A stretch of 51,462 bases of DNA. It comes from Tannerellaceae bacterium. GTDB lineage: Bacteria; Bacteroidota; Bacteroidia; Bacteroidales; Tannerellaceae. The stretch lies in assembly GCA_021203545.1 (NCBI GenBank), contig JAJQAZ010000006.1, forward strand, positions 1 through 51,462, read 5' to 3'. The notes under the pieces are model-generated. The model did not search any database, had not been told where the DNA came from, and saw nothing but the letters and a program-made list of their open reading frames with translations. This document shows, in pieces, positions 17,930 to 26,466 of the stretch. The number at the start of each line of letters is the position of its first letter. Within the stretch, counting starts at the first letter, position 1. Position numbers and translations under genes: made by a program.

Positions 17930-18685
17930 TCATTTTCTAACGTTAATTCCTTCTGCCGCCAAATAGTCCTTTAATTCGCGGATACCTATTTCACCAAAGT
18001 GAAAAACGCTTGCAGCCAGAGCCGCATCCGATTTTCCATTGATAAACGTATCCCGGAAATGCTCTTTCTTTCCGGCACCCCCCGAAGCAATCACCGGAAT
18101 ATGAAGTGAACCGGCCAACTGTGCCAGTGTGTCGTCCGCATATCCTTCTTTTACGCCGTCGTGAGTCATACTGGTAAACAGTATTTCACCGGCACCCAGG
18201 CTTTCGGCCTCTGCTGCCCACGTAAACAGGTCTTTCTCTGTTGGAATACGTCCGCCATTCAGATAACAGCGCCACATACCCTCCTCTAAATTCGCATCAA
18301 TAGCTACAACACATACCTGGCTGCCGAAATTCTTTGCGATCTGCTCAATCAAATCCGGATTACGTAAAGCTGAAGAATTAATGGAAACTTTATCTGCTCC
18401 CGCACTCAACAGGCGGTCTACATCAGTCAATTCATTAATTTCCCCCCCTACAGTAAATGGAATATTTATATTTGCCGCAACCTTCTTTACCAATTCGGTA
18501 AACGTTTTACGGCCTTCATGAGACGCTGTGATATCCAGATAAACAAGTTCATCCGCACCGTCACGGCTATATTGTGCTCCCAGTTCCACAGGGTCGCCTG
18601 CATCACGGAAGTTTACAAAATTAATTCCCTTTACAGTTTTTCCGTCTTTAATATCCAGACAAGGTATGATACGTTTTGCTAACAT
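17930..18685 (-). CDS. hisF: Imidazole glycerol phosphate synthase, cyclase subunit
   Basis: The 251-residue TIM barrel carries the catalytic aspartates in [12 protein letters not shown] (Asp11) and CVVAIDAN (near 130). It takes ammonia from HisH to make imidazole-glycerol phosphate and [19 protein letters not shown] and [10 protein letters not shown] are standard HisF segments. It lies between hisA and hisIE, with an ATGAAAA-rich hairpin upstream. Confidence 0.96.
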   Translation of the reverse strand: MLAKRIIPCLDIKDGKTVKGINFVNFRDAGDPVELGAQYSRDGADELVYLDITASHEGRKTFTELVKKVAANINIPFTVGGEINELTDVDRLLSAGADKVSINSSALRNPDLIEQIAKNFGSQVCVVAIDANLEEGMWRCYLNGGRIPTEKDLFTWAAEAESLGAGEILFTSMTHDGVKEGYADDTLAQLAGSLHIPVIASGGAGKKEHFRDTFINGKSDAALAASVFHFGEIGIRELKDYLAAEGINVRK

Positions 18686-18700
18686 AAAAAGTTTGTTTTT

Positions 18701-18783
18701 AAATGAAAAGCGAAAAATGAAAAATTACTCTTTTATCGTTGCAAAGCAACGAACACTTTTCATTTTTCATTATTCATTTTTCA
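18701..18783. repeat. Spacer hairpin H (ATGAAAA arms)
   Basis: The left arm (18701-18725) repeats ATGAAAA-like units and the right arm (18755-18783) repeats the complementary TTTTCAT units. In the centre, CGTTGC and GCAACG (18737-18751) pair around AAA. The right arm overlaps the last codons of hisA. It fills the hisA-hisF gap. Confidence 0.8.
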
Positions 18784-19499
18784 TTATATTTAATTAGGTC
18801 ATTCATTTTAATACGGCCTTCATAAATTGCTTTTCCAAATATCACAGCCGGGACATCAGCTTCATGCAGTTTTTCGATATCCTCTACCGAGCTTACCCCT
18901 CCACTGGCAATCACATATACGCCCGGAATAGCTTGCCGTATCTCTTTATACATCTCAATAGCCGGACCGCCTAACATTCCATCCCGGCTGATATCCGTAC
19001 TGATCACTTTGGTAATTCCTTTTTTATGATAACTGGTTATAAAGGGCAACAACTCTTCACCGGTTGTTTCTTCCCAACCACTTACGGCGATCTTACCATC
19101 TTTGGCATCAGCCCCCAGAATAATCCGTTCACTACCGAACTGTTCAATCCACGATGTAAACACATCCGGATCTTTAACGGCAATACTTCCTCCTGTTACC
19201 ATTTGAGCACCGCTTTCAAACGCAATTTCCAGATCGGCACTCTTTTTCAACCCTCCTCCGAAATCAATGATCAACGCTGTACGGTTTGCTATCCGTTCCA
19301 GCACACGGTAATTAATAATATGACCGGCACGGGCACCGTCCAGATCCACTACATGCAAACGGCGTATACCATGATCTTCAAACATTTTGGCAACCTCCAG
19401 AGGATCTTCGTTATAAACCTTTTTGGTATCATAATCACCCTGTGTAAGCCGTACACATTTGCCATCAATAATATCTATAGCGGGTATTAATTCAATCAT
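18774..19499 (-). CDS. hisA: ProFAR isomerase
   Basis: The 241-residue TIM-barrel isomerase has the catalytic aspartate in [17 protein letters not shown] and the phosphate-binding GGGLK and GGVSS loops. It isomerises ProFAR to PRFAR, the substrate for HisF. It is clearly HisA rather than HisF because of [14 protein letters not shown] and [12 protein letters not shown]. It lies downstream of hisH across repeat F2. Confidence 0.95.
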   Translation of the reverse strand: MIELIPAIDIIDGKCVRLTQGDYDTKKVYNEDPLEVAKMFEDHGIRRLHVVDLDGARAGHIINYRVLERIANRTALIIDFGGGLKKSADLEIAFESGAQMVTGGSIAVKDPDVFTSWIEQFGSERIILGADAKDGKIAVSGWEETTGEELLPFITSYHKKGITKVISTDISRDGMLGGPAIEMYKEIRQAIPGVYVIASGGVSSVEDIEKLHEADVPAVIFGKAIYEGRIKMNDLIKYNEK

Positions 19500-19505
19500 C
19501 TTTGC

Positions 19506-19672
19506 TCGTTTTACTCGCAGTAGTCAAGAAGTCATCACTTCGCTAACGCTTCGTTAGTAGTCAGCTCGCTTTGCTCGCAGTAGTTAAGTAGCAAAAATAA
19601 TTGTTTATAAATACTCTACTTGACTACTAAGCCACATAGTGGCTGATAACTACTTGACTACTTAACTACTTC
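19506..19672 (-). repeat. Spacer repeat F, copy 2 (hisH-hisA gap)
   Basis: Second copy of the element at 17052-17228, in the same orientation. It carries CGCTAACGCTTCGTT, GCTCGCTTTGCTCGC, AGTAGTTAAGTAG, the palindrome AGCCACATAGTGGCT, and TTGACTACTTAACTACT. It occupies nearly the whole hisH-hisA gap. Confidence 0.82.
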
Positions 19673-19673
19673 T

Positions 19674-20264
19674 TCATAAATTCAAAAAATTCTTCAATAT
19701 TGCTTCTCCTACACGTCCACTCTTTTCGGGGTGGAACTGGGTAGCATAAAAATTATCTTTATGCAAGGCTGCACTAAAGGGTTGAATATAACCGGTAGTT
19801 GCAGCCGTATATTCATTTACCGGCACATAATAACTATGCACAAAATAAACAAATTGATTTTCCTGATCCTCAGTAAACAAAGCACTGTTCACCTGTGTAA
19901 GGGCATTCCAACCCATATGGGGCACTTTATCTTCATGTTTTTGAGGAATAAATAACTTTACATCCGTATCAAAGATTCCCAGACAATCCGTTTCTCCCTC
20001 CTCCGAATACCGACACATCAACTGCATGCCCAGGCAAATACCCAATACGGGTTGTTTCAGATTCCGGATCAATTCATCCAGTTTATGTTCCTTTAAATGA
20101 TTCATGGTTGAACCCGCATGTCCTACACCGGGAAAAATAACTTTATCTGCTTTACACAACAACTCCGGGTCAGCCGTTATAACTGGTTCTATACCTAAAC
20201 GCTTCAAAGCATAATCAACCGAATAAATATTTCCGGCATTATACTTAACAATGGCTATATCCAT
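19674..20264 (-). CDS. hisH: Imidazole glycerol phosphate synthase, glutamine amidotransferase subunit
   Basis: The 196-residue class-I amidotransferase has its nucleophile in GICLGMQLMC (Cys near residue 78) and the His-Glu pair in ATQFHPEKSG. It releases ammonia from glutamine for HisF. It is the first gene of the his-ftsE-lysC cluster, and a clean -7 box lies 27 bp upstream. Length is normal. Confidence 0.95.
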   Translation of the reverse strand: MDIAIVKYNAGNIYSVDYALKRLGIEPVITADPELLCKADKVIFPGVGHAGSTMNHLKEHKLDELIRNLKQPVLGICLGMQLMCRYSEEGETDCLGIFDTDVKLFIPQKHEDKVPHMGWNALTQVNSALFTEDQENQFVYFVHSYYVPVNEYTAATTGYIQPFSAALHKDNFYATQFHPEKSGRVGEAILKNFLNL

Positions 20265-20290
20265 TCTTTGTTCCTAAGTTAATTAAGTCG

Positions 20291-20298
20291 CAAAAGTA
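20291..20298 (-). promoter_or_regulatory. Putative -7 box for the his operon
   Basis: On the minus strand TACTTTTG matches TAnnTTTG perfectly, 27 bp upstream of the hisH ATG. The -33 element is not clear. This would drive hisH through lysC. Confidence 0.6.
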
Positions 20299-20401
20299 AC
20301 AAATTCCAGTGACATACATGTGAATATGGTATGAAATAATGCCTCACCACTCTTTTTATATTTTCTTGAAAAATTTAAGAACTATAAATAATTTTCCTTT
20401 T

Positions 20402-20409
20402 TATTTTTG
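20402..20409 (+). promoter_or_regulatory. Putative -7 box for the NEW3/ABC operon
   Basis: TATTTTTG matches TAnnTTTG, 41 bp before the ATG at 20451. A strong Shine-Dalgarno-like AGGAGG precedes that ATG, which is uncommon in Bacteroidetes. It is divergent from the his promoter. Confidence 0.5.
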
Positions 20410-20450
20410 CGCCATTGTATTAATCATTTAAAACTTCAGGAGGACTTTTT

Positions 20451-21602
20451 ATGACAATACGAACTAACTCTTTAAATCTATTAGTAGCAATTTTATTAGG
20501 AATTTTACCATTAAAAGCGCAAAGCGCAGAGACTGAAAAAAACATTATCCTTTACACTCCCTACACACAGATTTCTGTTCCCCCGGGAGAATCCATCGAT
20601 TACAGTGTAGATATCATCAATAATAGTGATGAAGTAATTAATCCCTCAATCTCCGTACAGGGAATACCCCGTAGTTGGGAGCATAGTCTGAAATCCGGTG
20701 GCTGGACAATCAGCCGGATAGCCGTTCTTCCCAACGAAAAGAAAACAGTGTCTCTCAAAGTCGAAGTTCCCATGCAGGTCAATAAAGGAACATACCGCTT
20801 CTCTGTACATGCAGGCGATCTGGCTGAACTGCCATTAACGGTCATTGTTTCCGAACAGGGAACTTACCAGACCGAATTCCAGACAAACCAACCCAACATG
20901 GAGGGTAATTCAAAAGCAAACTTCAACTTCAGTGCAACTCTCAAGAACCGTACGGCCGAACAACAATTATACGCTTTACGGGCCAATGCTCCACGGGGCT
21001 GGAATGTTATATTCAAAGCAAATTACAAACAGGCTACATCGGCACAGGTAGAACCCAATGCAACCGAAAACATTTCGATCGAAATCACTCCTCCGGCAAA
21101 CATCGAAGCCGGAACCTATAAAATACCGGTAGAAGCAACCACCAGTACAACATCTGCCCATCTTGAACTGGAAGTAGTAATTACCGGCTCCTATCAAATG
21201 GATCTTACCACTCCCCGCGGATTACTTAGTACGGATATCACCGCAGGTGATACCAAAAAGATCGATCTGGTAATAAAAAACACCGGCTCGGCCGAACTAA
21301 AAGATATACAACTATCTTCCAACAAACCGGCAGACTGGGAAGTATCCTTCGAACCTTCATCCATCGAAAAGCTGGCTGTAGGTTCTTCTTCACAGGTAAC
21401 CGCAACGATCCGGGCATCCAAAAAAGCATTACCGGGCGACTATATTACCCGTATAGAAGCCAAAACTCCGGAGGTAAACTCCAATGCAGAGTTTCGCATC
21501 ACAGTCAAAACTCCTCTGATATACGGCTGGTTAGGCTTAGTAATTATTGTAGGAGTGTTGGGAGGTATATTCTATCTGTTCCGGAAATATGGAAGGAGGT
21601 AA
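20451..21602 (+). CDS. NEW3-domain surface protein with C-terminal membrane anchor
   Basis: The 383-residue protein has a signal peptide (about residues 1-25, cleaved near LKAQSAE). Three beta-sandwich repeats resemble NEW3 domains: VPPGESIDYSVDIINNSDE, FNFSATLKNRTAEQQ and AGDTKKIDLVIKNTGSAELKDIQL. A C-terminal transmembrane helix (GWLGLVIIVGVLGGIFYLF) and a basic tail end it. NEW3 domains are extracellular Ig-like modules. It lies four bases before an ABC ATPase gene, so it is probably an accessory of that transporter. Function is not known. Confidence 0.82.
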   Translation: MTIRTNSLNLLVAILLGILPLKAQSAETEKNIILYTPYTQISVPPGESIDYSVDIINNSDEVINPSISVQGIPRSWEHSLKSGGWTISRIAVLPNEKKTVSLKVEVPMQVNKGTYRFSVHAGDLAELPLTVIVSEQGTYQTEFQTNQPNMEGNSKANFNFSATLKNRTAEQQLYALRANAPRGWNVIFKANYKQATSAQVEPNATENISIEITPPANIEAGTYKIPVEATTSTTSAHLELEVVITGSYQMDLTTPRGLLSTDITAGDTKKIDLVIKNTGSAELKDIQLSSNKPADWEVSFEPSSIEKLAVGSSSQVTATIRASKKALPGDYITRIEAKTPEVNSNAEFRITVKTPLIYGWLGLVIIVGVLGGIFYLFRKYGRR

Positions 21603-21605
21603 CCA

Positions 21606-22349
21606 ATGGGCCAGCCAGTTATTGAACTCACCGGATTAACAAAAAAATATGGTGATTTTATTGCTGTCAACAACCTGAATCTCACGATCCGCAAAGGAGA
21701 GATATTTGGTTTATTAGGTCCCAATGGTGCCGGCAAGTCCACAACAATCCTTATGATGTTGGGATTAACCGAGCCCACCAGCGGTACAGTACATGTGTGT
21801 GGTATCAATTCTACCACACACCCCATAGAAGTGAAGCGCAAAGTAGGTTACCTGCCGGAAGATGTAGGCTTTTATGAAGACATGACCGGGCCTGAAAACC
21901 TGGTTTATACAGCTTGCCTGAATGGTTGCTCCCGCAAAGAAGCGTACGAAAAAGCAATTTCACTAATGGAGCGGGTCGGATTAGCCGGACAAACAGAAAA
22001 AAAGACAGGTAAATACTCCAGAGGAATGCGCCAGCGGTTAGGTTTAGCCGACGTACTCATCAAAAATCCGGAAATTATCATACTCGACGAACCTACATCC
22101 GGCATAGATCCGGCAGGGGTTCGTGAATTCATTGATCTTATCCGCCAACTTAGCCGGGAAGAGGGACAAACTGTACTCTTTTCCTCTCATCACCTCAACC
22201 AGGTACAGCAGGTTTGCGACCGTGTTGGACTCTTTGGCGGAGGACGTCTGTTAGCTGATATCGGGATGCAACAGATTTTAGAAGAAAATAAAAAACTGGA
22301 AGATATTTACAATCAGTATTTAGGGGAAGGAGGTAAAACAAATGAATAA
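21606..22349 (+). CDS. ABC-2-type transporter ATPase
   Basis: The 247-residue ATPase has Walker A GPNGAGKST, the signature YSRGMRQRLGLADV and Walker B IIILDEPTSGIDP. The GYLPEDVGFYEDMTG segment is typical of the NosF/CcmA-like class that pairs with ABC-2 permeases. It overlaps the permease start by eight bases and belongs to the operon with the NEW3 protein. The substrate is unknown. Confidence 0.93.
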   Translation: MGQPVIELTGLTKKYGDFIAVNNLNLTIRKGEIFGLLGPNGAGKSTTILMMLGLTEPTSGTVHVCGINSTTHPIEVKRKVGYLPEDVGFYEDMTGPENLVYTACLNGCSRKEAYEKAISLMERVGLAGQTEKKTGKYSRGMRQRLGLADVLIKNPEIIILDEPTSGIDPAGVREFIDLIRQLSREEGQTVLFSSHHLNQVQQVCDRVGLFGGGRLLADIGMQQILEENKKLEDIYNQYLGEGGKTNE

Positions 22350-23298
22350 CACCTATCACCCTTTTTGGGTTATCGTTAATAAAGAGGTATCAGACCATAT
22401 CCGTAGTTGGCGGTTTATTATACTGCTAACCATCATAGGACTCACCTGTATGGGTTCTCTCTATACAGCACTGACCAATATGAACGCGGCTATCAAACCC
22501 AACGACCCGGACGGTTCCTTTCTATTCCTGAAACTCTTTACCGTATCGGACGGCACATTACCGTCTTTCACCGTATTCATCAGTTTTTTAGGTCCTTTGT
22601 TAGGTATTGCTCTTGGCTTTGACGCCATCAATTCCGAACAAAATAAAGGAACACTTAGCAGAATATTATCGCAACCGATCCACCGGGATTACCTACTGAA
22701 TACAAAATTCACCGGATCACTAATCGTAATTGCGATTATGCTGTTTACATTAGGCTTCCTGGTCATGGGATTTGGACTCATCGCCATAGGCATCCCTCCT
22801 ACAGCTGAAGAGTTTATGCGGATGATACTCTATCTGGTGGTAAGTGTTTTCTATGTAGGGTTCTGGTTAAACTTATCGATCTTCTTCTCGCTTAAATTCC
22901 GGCAGGCAGCAACTTCTGCACTGGCAAGCGTAGCGATCTGGCTATTTTTCAGTGTTTTCTACAACATGATCATTAACCTGATCGGTAAAGCTTTGCAACC
23001 CTCCATGTTTGCAACCCAAAGCCAGATCATCAGTTACCAGAAGTTTATGCTAATACTTTTGCGCTTCGCCCCCAGTGAGTTGCTCAACCAGGCTACCACA
23101 ACTTTACTGATCCCATCGGTTCGTAGCTTAGGACCTCTTACTATGGAACAGGTACAGGGAGCCATTCCCAGCCCCTTACCCTTAGGACAAAGCATTTTAG
23201 TAGTATGGCCCCAGTTAACGGGATTAATTGCAGCCACCCTTATCTGCTTTGCCCTCTCCTATTTCTGTTTCATGAGAAGAGAAATACGCCCCAGATAA
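22342..23298 (+). CDS. ABC-2-type permease
   Basis: The 318-residue protein has about six hydrophobic helices, the first at IILLTIIGLTCMGSLYTAL. The segment INSEQNKGTLSRILSQPIHRDYLLNTKF is characteristic of ABC-2 permeases of the NosY kind. It works with the preceding ATPase. The sequence is intact. A gap of about 90 bp with its own promoter box separates it from ferritin. Confidence 0.9.
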   Translation: MNNTYHPFWVIVNKEVSDHIRSWRFIILLTIIGLTCMGSLYTALTNMNAAIKPNDPDGSFLFLKLFTVSDGTLPSFTVFISFLGPLLGIALGFDAINSEQNKGTLSRILSQPIHRDYLLNTKFTGSLIVIAIMLFTLGFLVMGFGLIAIGIPPTAEEFMRMILYLVVSVFYVGFWLNLSIFFSLKFRQAATSALASVAIWLFFSVFYNMIINLIGKALQPSMFATQSQIISYQKFMLILLRFAPSELLNQATTTLLIPSVRSLGPLTMEQVQGAIPSPLPLGQSILVVWPQLTGLIAATLICFALSYFCFMRREIRPR

Positions 23299-23348
23299 TT
23301 TGAGATAATAAAAATCCCGTGTCTCTGTGTCTCCGTGTTTTTATTCTT

Positions 23349-23356
23349 TATCTTTG
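23349..23356 (+). promoter_or_regulatory. Putative -7 box for ferritin
   Basis: TATCTTTG matches TAnnTTTG, 35 bp before the ferritin ATG. Just upstream, GTGTCTCTGTGTCTCCGTG is a short tandem repeat in the spacer. The -33 element is unclear. Confidence 0.55.
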
Positions 23357-23391
23357 TAAAGATCAATTCTAACTCATAAAAAAAGAAAGTT

Positions 23392-23898
23392 ATGTTAAGT
23401 AAAAAGATGGAAGAGGCTTTAAACGCCCAGATTAATGCAGAATTCTGGTCTGCATACCTTTACCTATCCATGTCTGCAGATTTTGCTGCAAAAGGAAAAC
23501 CCGGCTTTGCCAACTGGATGCATATCCAGTTCAAAGAAGAGCAGGAACACGCTATCAAATTTTTTAATTACGTAATCTCACGGGGTGGGAAACCGGAATT
23601 AAAACCGATAGAAGAAGTAAAAACCAGTTGGGAATCTCCACTGGAAGCATTCGAGGACACCCTGGCACACGAACAAAAAGTAACAGCCATGATCAACGAC
23701 TTGTACGGACTGGCTGTAGAAGAAAAAGACTACGCAACACAATCTATGTTACGTTGGTTTATCGACGAACAGGTTGAAGAAGAAGAAACAGCCCAGGGTA
23801 TAATCGAAGCCCTCAACATGATCAAAGACAACGGCTTCGGTCTGTACACACTGGACAAAGAATTAGCCACCCGGGTATACACCCCAATTGCGGAATAA
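23392..23898 (+). CDS. ftnA: Bacterial non-heme ferritin
   Basis: The 168-residue four-helix protein stores iron in a 24-mer shell. Ferroxidase ligands are visible: Glu in NAQINAEFWSAYLYL, EEQEHA (Glu and His, near residue 50), and later acidic residues near WFIDEQVEEEE. Length and the MLSKKMEEALNAQ opening match FtnA-type ferritins, not bacterioferritin (no heme Met motif) or Dps. It appears to be a single-gene unit with its own promoter. Confidence 0.95.
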   Translation: MLSKKMEEALNAQINAEFWSAYLYLSMSADFAAKGKPGFANWMHIQFKEEQEHAIKFFNYVISRGGKPELKPIEEVKTSWESPLEAFEDTLAHEQKVTAMINDLYGLAVEEKDYATQSMLRWFIDEQVEEEETAQGIIEALNMIKDNGFGLYTLDKELATRVYTPIAE

Positions 23899-23923
23899 GT
23901 TCTGTTTATCACACAAACGGAAT

Positions 23924-24020
23924 AGAACACAGATTTCGCAGATTAAATAGATTTACGCAGATTTTTTATTTTAAAATATTCTTCTGCGTAAATCTGCGTT
24001 TTCTGCGAAATCTGCGTTCT
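23924..24020. repeat. Spacer hairpin I (CGCAGATTT arms)
   Basis: The left arm (23924-23961) repeats ACAGATTTCGCAGATT and TTACGCAGATT. The right arm (23981-24020) repeats the complementary CTGCGTAAATCTGCG and CTGCGAAATCTGCG. A related stretch lies at 43680-43712. It follows ferritin and may end its transcript. Confidence 0.82.
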
Positions 24021-24127
24021 CTATACCTTCACCTACTACACTATCCTTTACCATTTTTCATACAAATTAATTCCTTCGCTGCAACAAATCTCATAATAAG
24101 GCCATTATAAAAATAAAAAAGAGCCTT

Positions 24128-24325
24128 ATGCAAACACTTAAAAATGTATTAATTGGTCTGGGAGTACTTGCTGTAATCCTGTTTATCACCTTTCTGGTTA
24201 TTGGAGTAAAAGTCGTCTCCACTATTGTAGTCTATGTCGTAGGAGGAATTGCCGTTCTTGCACTTATAGGAATCATTCTTTTCTATGGAGGTAAATTTAC
24301 CGGTAAAATAGAAGATAAACCGTAA
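24128..24325 (+). CDS. Small two-helix membrane protein
   Basis: The 65-residue protein has two hydrophobic segments (about residues 7-30 and 32-55) and a short charged tail, GGKFTGKIEDKP. No family was recognised. The composition is clean and the spacing between ferritin and the sigma-54 operon is good, so it is probably real. It may be a stress or envelope peptide, which is a guess. Confidence 0.6.
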   Translation: MQTLKNVLIGLGVLAVILFITFLVIGVKVVSTIVVYVVGGIAVLALIGIILFYGGKFTGKIEDKP

Positions 24326-24365
24326 ACGATCCACAAACGATAAAAAGCAGCGCACTAAATATTTT

Positions 24366-24386
24366 TGCCGGACAACTTTGTCCGGT
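24366..24386 (+). promoter_or_regulatory. Dyad upstream of the sigma-54 promoter (possible enhancer site)
   Basis: TGCCGGACAA and TTGTCCGGTA form a dyad with 9 of 10 bases matching, and a further half-site CGGACA follows at about 24389-24394. The centre is about 90 bp upstream of the expected start site, a normal place for an NtrC-type activator site. The operon encodes such an activator (27832-29199). Binding is inferred. Confidence 0.55.
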
Positions 24387-24438
24387 AACGGACACCCTAT
24401 ATACTTATAATAAACTGATTATCAACCACACATTTTAA

Positions 24439-24455
24439 TTGGCACATCTCTTGCT
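24439..24455 (+). promoter_or_regulatory. Sigma-54 (RpoN) promoter
   Basis: TTGGCACATCTCTTGCT carries the invariant GG and GC with exactly ten bases between them, and agrees with the TGGCAC-N5-TTGCW consensus. Transcription would start near 24465, 27 bp before the ABC ATPase ATG. An NtrC-type sigma-54 activator is encoded in the operon that follows. Confidence 0.82.
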
Positions 24456-24491
24456 CATAAAAACGCAAAACGAATCTTTAATCTTATTTAT

Positions 24492-25160
24492 ATGGAAATA
24501 ATTCAACTGGAAGGCATCACTAAATTATACCGCACCAAAGAGGTAGAAACACTGGCCTTAGAAAATGTAAACCTGAACGTACAGAAAGGAGAGTTTCTCT
24601 CTGTCATGGGACCTTCCGGATGCGGAAAAAGTACCTTACTAAATATCATCGGACTATTGGATACCCCCAGCGAAGGCAAGGTATATATCAACGGCACCGA
24701 AACCACTCACATGTCTGACGGACAAATGGCCGGATTCCGGAACCAGACACTCGGTTTTGTATTCCAGAGCTTTCACCTGATCAATTCATTAAATGTACTC
24801 GATAATGTGGAATTACCCCTTCTCTACCGCAAATCCAACGATAAGAATCGCCGGGAAGCTGCGCAGGAAGTACTCGAAAAAGTAGGACTCTCCCACCGCA
24901 TGAAACATTTCCCCACACAACTTTCGGGCGGGCAGTGCCAGCGGGTAGCCATTGCACGTGCCATTATTGGTAATCCACAGATACTGTTGGCCGACGAACC
25001 TACCGGAAACCTGGACAGTAAAATGGGAGAAGAAATCATGAATCTACTGTTCAACCTCAACAACGAAAGCACTACCATTGTCATGGTTACCCACGATGAA
25101 CACATAGCAAAAAAAACACAACGGATCGTACGGTTCTTTGACGGACGGCGGGTAGAATAA
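24492..25160 (+). CDS. MacB/LolD-like ABC ATPase
   Basis: The 222-residue ATPase has Walker A GPSGCGKST, the signature LSGGQCQR and Walker [35 protein letters not shown] is typical of the LolD/MacB class, which energises FtsX-like permeases that move lipoproteins, peptides or drugs at the inner membrane without transporting through it. Two FtsX-like permease genes follow. No HlyD/MacA adaptor is present in the operon. It is the first gene behind the sigma-54 promoter. Confidence 0.92.
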   Translation: MEIIQLEGITKLYRTKEVETLALENVNLNVQKGEFLSVMGPSGCGKSTLLNIIGLLDTPSEGKVYINGTETTHMSDGQMAGFRNQTLGFVFQSFHLINSLNVLDNVELPLLYRKSNDKNRREAAQEVLEKVGLSHRMKHFPTQLSGGQCQRVAIARAIIGNPQILLADEPTGNLDSKMGEEIMNLLFNLNNESTTIVMVTHDEHIAKKTQRIVRFFDGRRVE

Positions 25161-25196
25161 AACAATTGACAATTAATAAAACAAAAACTTCACTAT

Positions 25197-26466
25197 ATGT
25201 ATAAAATATATTTCAGGCAGGCAATCCAAATGCTTAGGCAAAATCCGGTGATGAGTGCCATTGCCATTACCGGTACCGCGCTGGCCATTATGATGATTAT
25301 GGCAATCATCGTTTCCGAAGAGATCAAAAATATATCCGTAGCTCCCGAAATACACCGGGCACGTACCTATTACCTGCATGATCAACTGGAAAGAGATACA
25401 GCCAGAAACAATACAATACGGGGAAATATCAAATTTTCTACTTACAAAGAATATCTGACAGAACTTAAAACACCTGAGGCAATATGCGCTGTTACCTCTT
25501 TTAACTGGGGACATGAAAAAAATTACTCAACACACCCAACTCTGATAATTTTATACCGGGAGTTGTTAAAGCTACAGACGATGCCTTTTGGTATATTTAC
25601 TCCTGTACTTTTATCGAAGGGGTTCCTTTTACAAAAGAGGCTGTAGAATCCGGATTACAGGAGGCTGTTATTTCCGAAAGCATGGCTCAAAAACTATTCC
25701 AGGGAGAGAAAGCACTCGGACAAACCCTGGAAATATATGAAATTCCGTATAGAGTCGTAGGAATAGTCCAAGATATCTCTGCTGTCTTTTCAGCTTCTTA
25801 TGCAGATATATGGGTACCTAACACATCAGATAAAATGTGGGACGGAGGATGTACCGTTGTAATTCTGCTGAAAGATAAAAAAGAGTATCCGGCCCTCTTA
25901 CAGGAAATCCGGACAGCAGAAAAAAATATTTTGATAACCGGGGCGACTGGACTATTAACTTTAACTTTCCTACTATCCATAGGGAGTATATAGGCCATCC
26001 ACACGGACAGGATGCGGAAGATATCGTAAAAAACATTCAGAAACAACACCGCCAACGCATATTTATTCTCCTATTGTTACTTTTGGTTCCGGCTATTAAC
26101 CTTTCCGGATTAAGTTTGTCACGTATCAAAAAACGGATGGAAGAAATCGGCATCCGGAAAGCATTCGGAGCCAAACGCCACATTATCCTGATCCAGGTAT
26201 TGTTTGAAAACCTGATAACCTCCCTGATTGGCGGAGTAATCGGATTAATCTTATCTTACATTGTCATTTTCAATATGCGACGATGGATGCTGGGTATTCC
26301 TGCGAACGAACCCATTCCGTTTAATACTTTAATTTCCCTGCCGGTTATTTTATCTATTTGTCTCACCTGTGTGCTTCTCAATCTGATCTCGGCAGGCTTA
26401 CCGGCCTGGCAGGCAGCCAGCTTTTCTATTATCCGTTCAATTACTCAAAACGATAAAACCGTATGA
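25197..26466 (+). pseudogene. FtsX-like ABC permease 1, two frameshifts
   Basis: After two repairs this is a 423-residue MacB-type permease: an N-terminal helix (MSAIAITGTALAIMMIMAIIV), a periplasmic MacB-PCD domain, then three helices, with RMEEIGIRKAFGAKR preceding the second. The frame shifts at A7 runs 25516-25522 and 25920-25926. A8 at each place gives HEKKLLNTPNSDNFIPG and AEKKYFDNRGDWTINF. Both lesions are one-base deletions in poly-A. As written the protein cannot be made whole, unlike its partner permease at 26463. ATGA-type coupling to the next gene is kept. Confidence 0.85.

Noticed and set aside
24366-24386. Terminator hairpin
   Set aside because: No T-run follows on the plus strand, and the position upstream of a sigma-54 promoter favours an activator site.
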